Below, in pieces: positions 5,482 through 5,790 of a stretch of DNA of 5,790 bases (its first letter is position 1; the number at the start of each line of letters is the position of its first letter). The position numbers were made by a program, and so were the translations under genes. Source of the stretch: Alphaproteobacteria bacterium MarineAlpha3_Bin3 (lineage in GTDB: Bacteria > Pseudomonadota > Alphaproteobacteria > Rhodospirillales > Casp-alpha2); the NCBI GenBank assembly GCA_002938075.1, contig PTLK01000133.1, forward strand, positions 1-5,790, given 5' to 3'. The notes under the pieces were generated by a model. It was not told where the DNA came from and made no database searches. It was given only the letters and a program-made list of their open reading frames with translations.

Positions 5482-5790
5482 CTATCCGCCTTTGCCGGTC
5501 GAAACCTGAGCGGGCGGCAGGTCCTGCGGGATGAAGTCCTCGTCGGCGCCGGGCACGCCGTAATCATAGGCCCACCGGTAAACCACCGGCAGGTCGTCGA
5601 AGTTGCCGTGCCCCGGCGGTACCTGCGCGGTCCGCCATTCCAGCGAACAGGCCTTCCACGGGTTGGGGCCAGCTTGCTTGCCGTTCCTGAGGCTCCAGAA
5701 AAGGTTGATGAAGAACACCACCTGGGCCACGCCGACGATCAGGGCGACGACGGTGACAAAGGCGTTCAGGTCCTGCGCCGATTCGGGGAT
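5482..5790 (-). CDS. coxN: Cytochrome c oxidase subunit I of the alternative oxidase, C-terminal end (cut by window edge)
   Basis: Only the last 102 residues are present; the start and all heme and CuB ligands lie beyond 5790. The visible part opens with IPESAQDLNAFVTVVALIVG, leading into a membrane helix (to about residue 35) that fits the last helix of subunit I. A long polar tail follows. Its blocks NPWKACSLEW, PPGHGNFDDLPVVYRWAYDY and the final DFIPQ match the C-terminus of subunit I in caa3/CoxN-like oxidases and differ from the NPWGEGAKTLEW tail of the ctaD product in this same window. It is followed after 25 nt by the first subunit III gene. It is thus a second subunit I and not a copy of ctaD. 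A GTG inside the frame at 5730 is not the start, because the frame and the helix run on to the window edge. Heme type and electron donor cannot be told from this fragment. Confidence 0.9.
   Translation of the reverse strand: MPESAQDLNAFVTVVALIVGVAQVVFFINLFWSLRNGKQAGPNPWKACSLEWRTAQVPPGHGNFDDLPVVYRWAYDYGVPGADEDFIPQDLPPAQVSTGKGG

Overview
The window is a block of respiratory genes, all on the minus strand, from a GC-rich proteobacterium. The subunit II and subunit I sequences are of the classical mitochondrial/alphaproteobacterial aa3 type. An alphaproteobacterium, plausibly of the Rhodospirillales, is the best guess, but this is inferred from protein style alone. No RNA genes, mobile elements, CRISPR arrays or foreign-looking stretches were seen.

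In the direction of transcription (high to low coordinates) there are two heme-copper oxidase clusters. The first runs from the window edge to 3753: the C-terminal end of a subunit I (5790-5482), two different five-helix subunit III-type proteins (5456-4839 and 4821-4105) and a small three-helix subunit IV (4094-3753). Its spacers are only 25, 17 and 10 nt, so it reads as the tail of one operon. The layout resembles the coxMNOP alternative oxidase of Bradyrhizobium with a subunit IV added. Its subunit II and most of subunit I lie outside the window.

After a gap of about 200 bp (3752-3555), which carries a possible terminator-like hairpin and a good sigma70-like promoter, comes the standard aa3 cytochrome c oxidase cluster. 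It holds ctaC/coxB (subunit II, CuA), ctaD/coxA (subunit I, heme a, heme a3, CuB), ctaG/cox11 (CuB insertion) and the start of ctaE/coxC (seven-helix-type subunit III, cut by the window edge at position 1). ctaC and ctaD overlap by one base. The heme O synthase gene ctaB, often found in this cluster in alphaproteobacteria, is absent between these genes.

Together the genes encode the membrane core of two terminal oxidases that would reduce O2 to water and conserve energy as a proton gradient. CtaG loads copper into the second enzyme. Nothing here looks like a previously undescribed system. The points worth a second look are the tandem arrangement, the twin subunit III genes, the ctaC start-site question and a few small repeats. 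There is no stretch over 300 bases without a gene.
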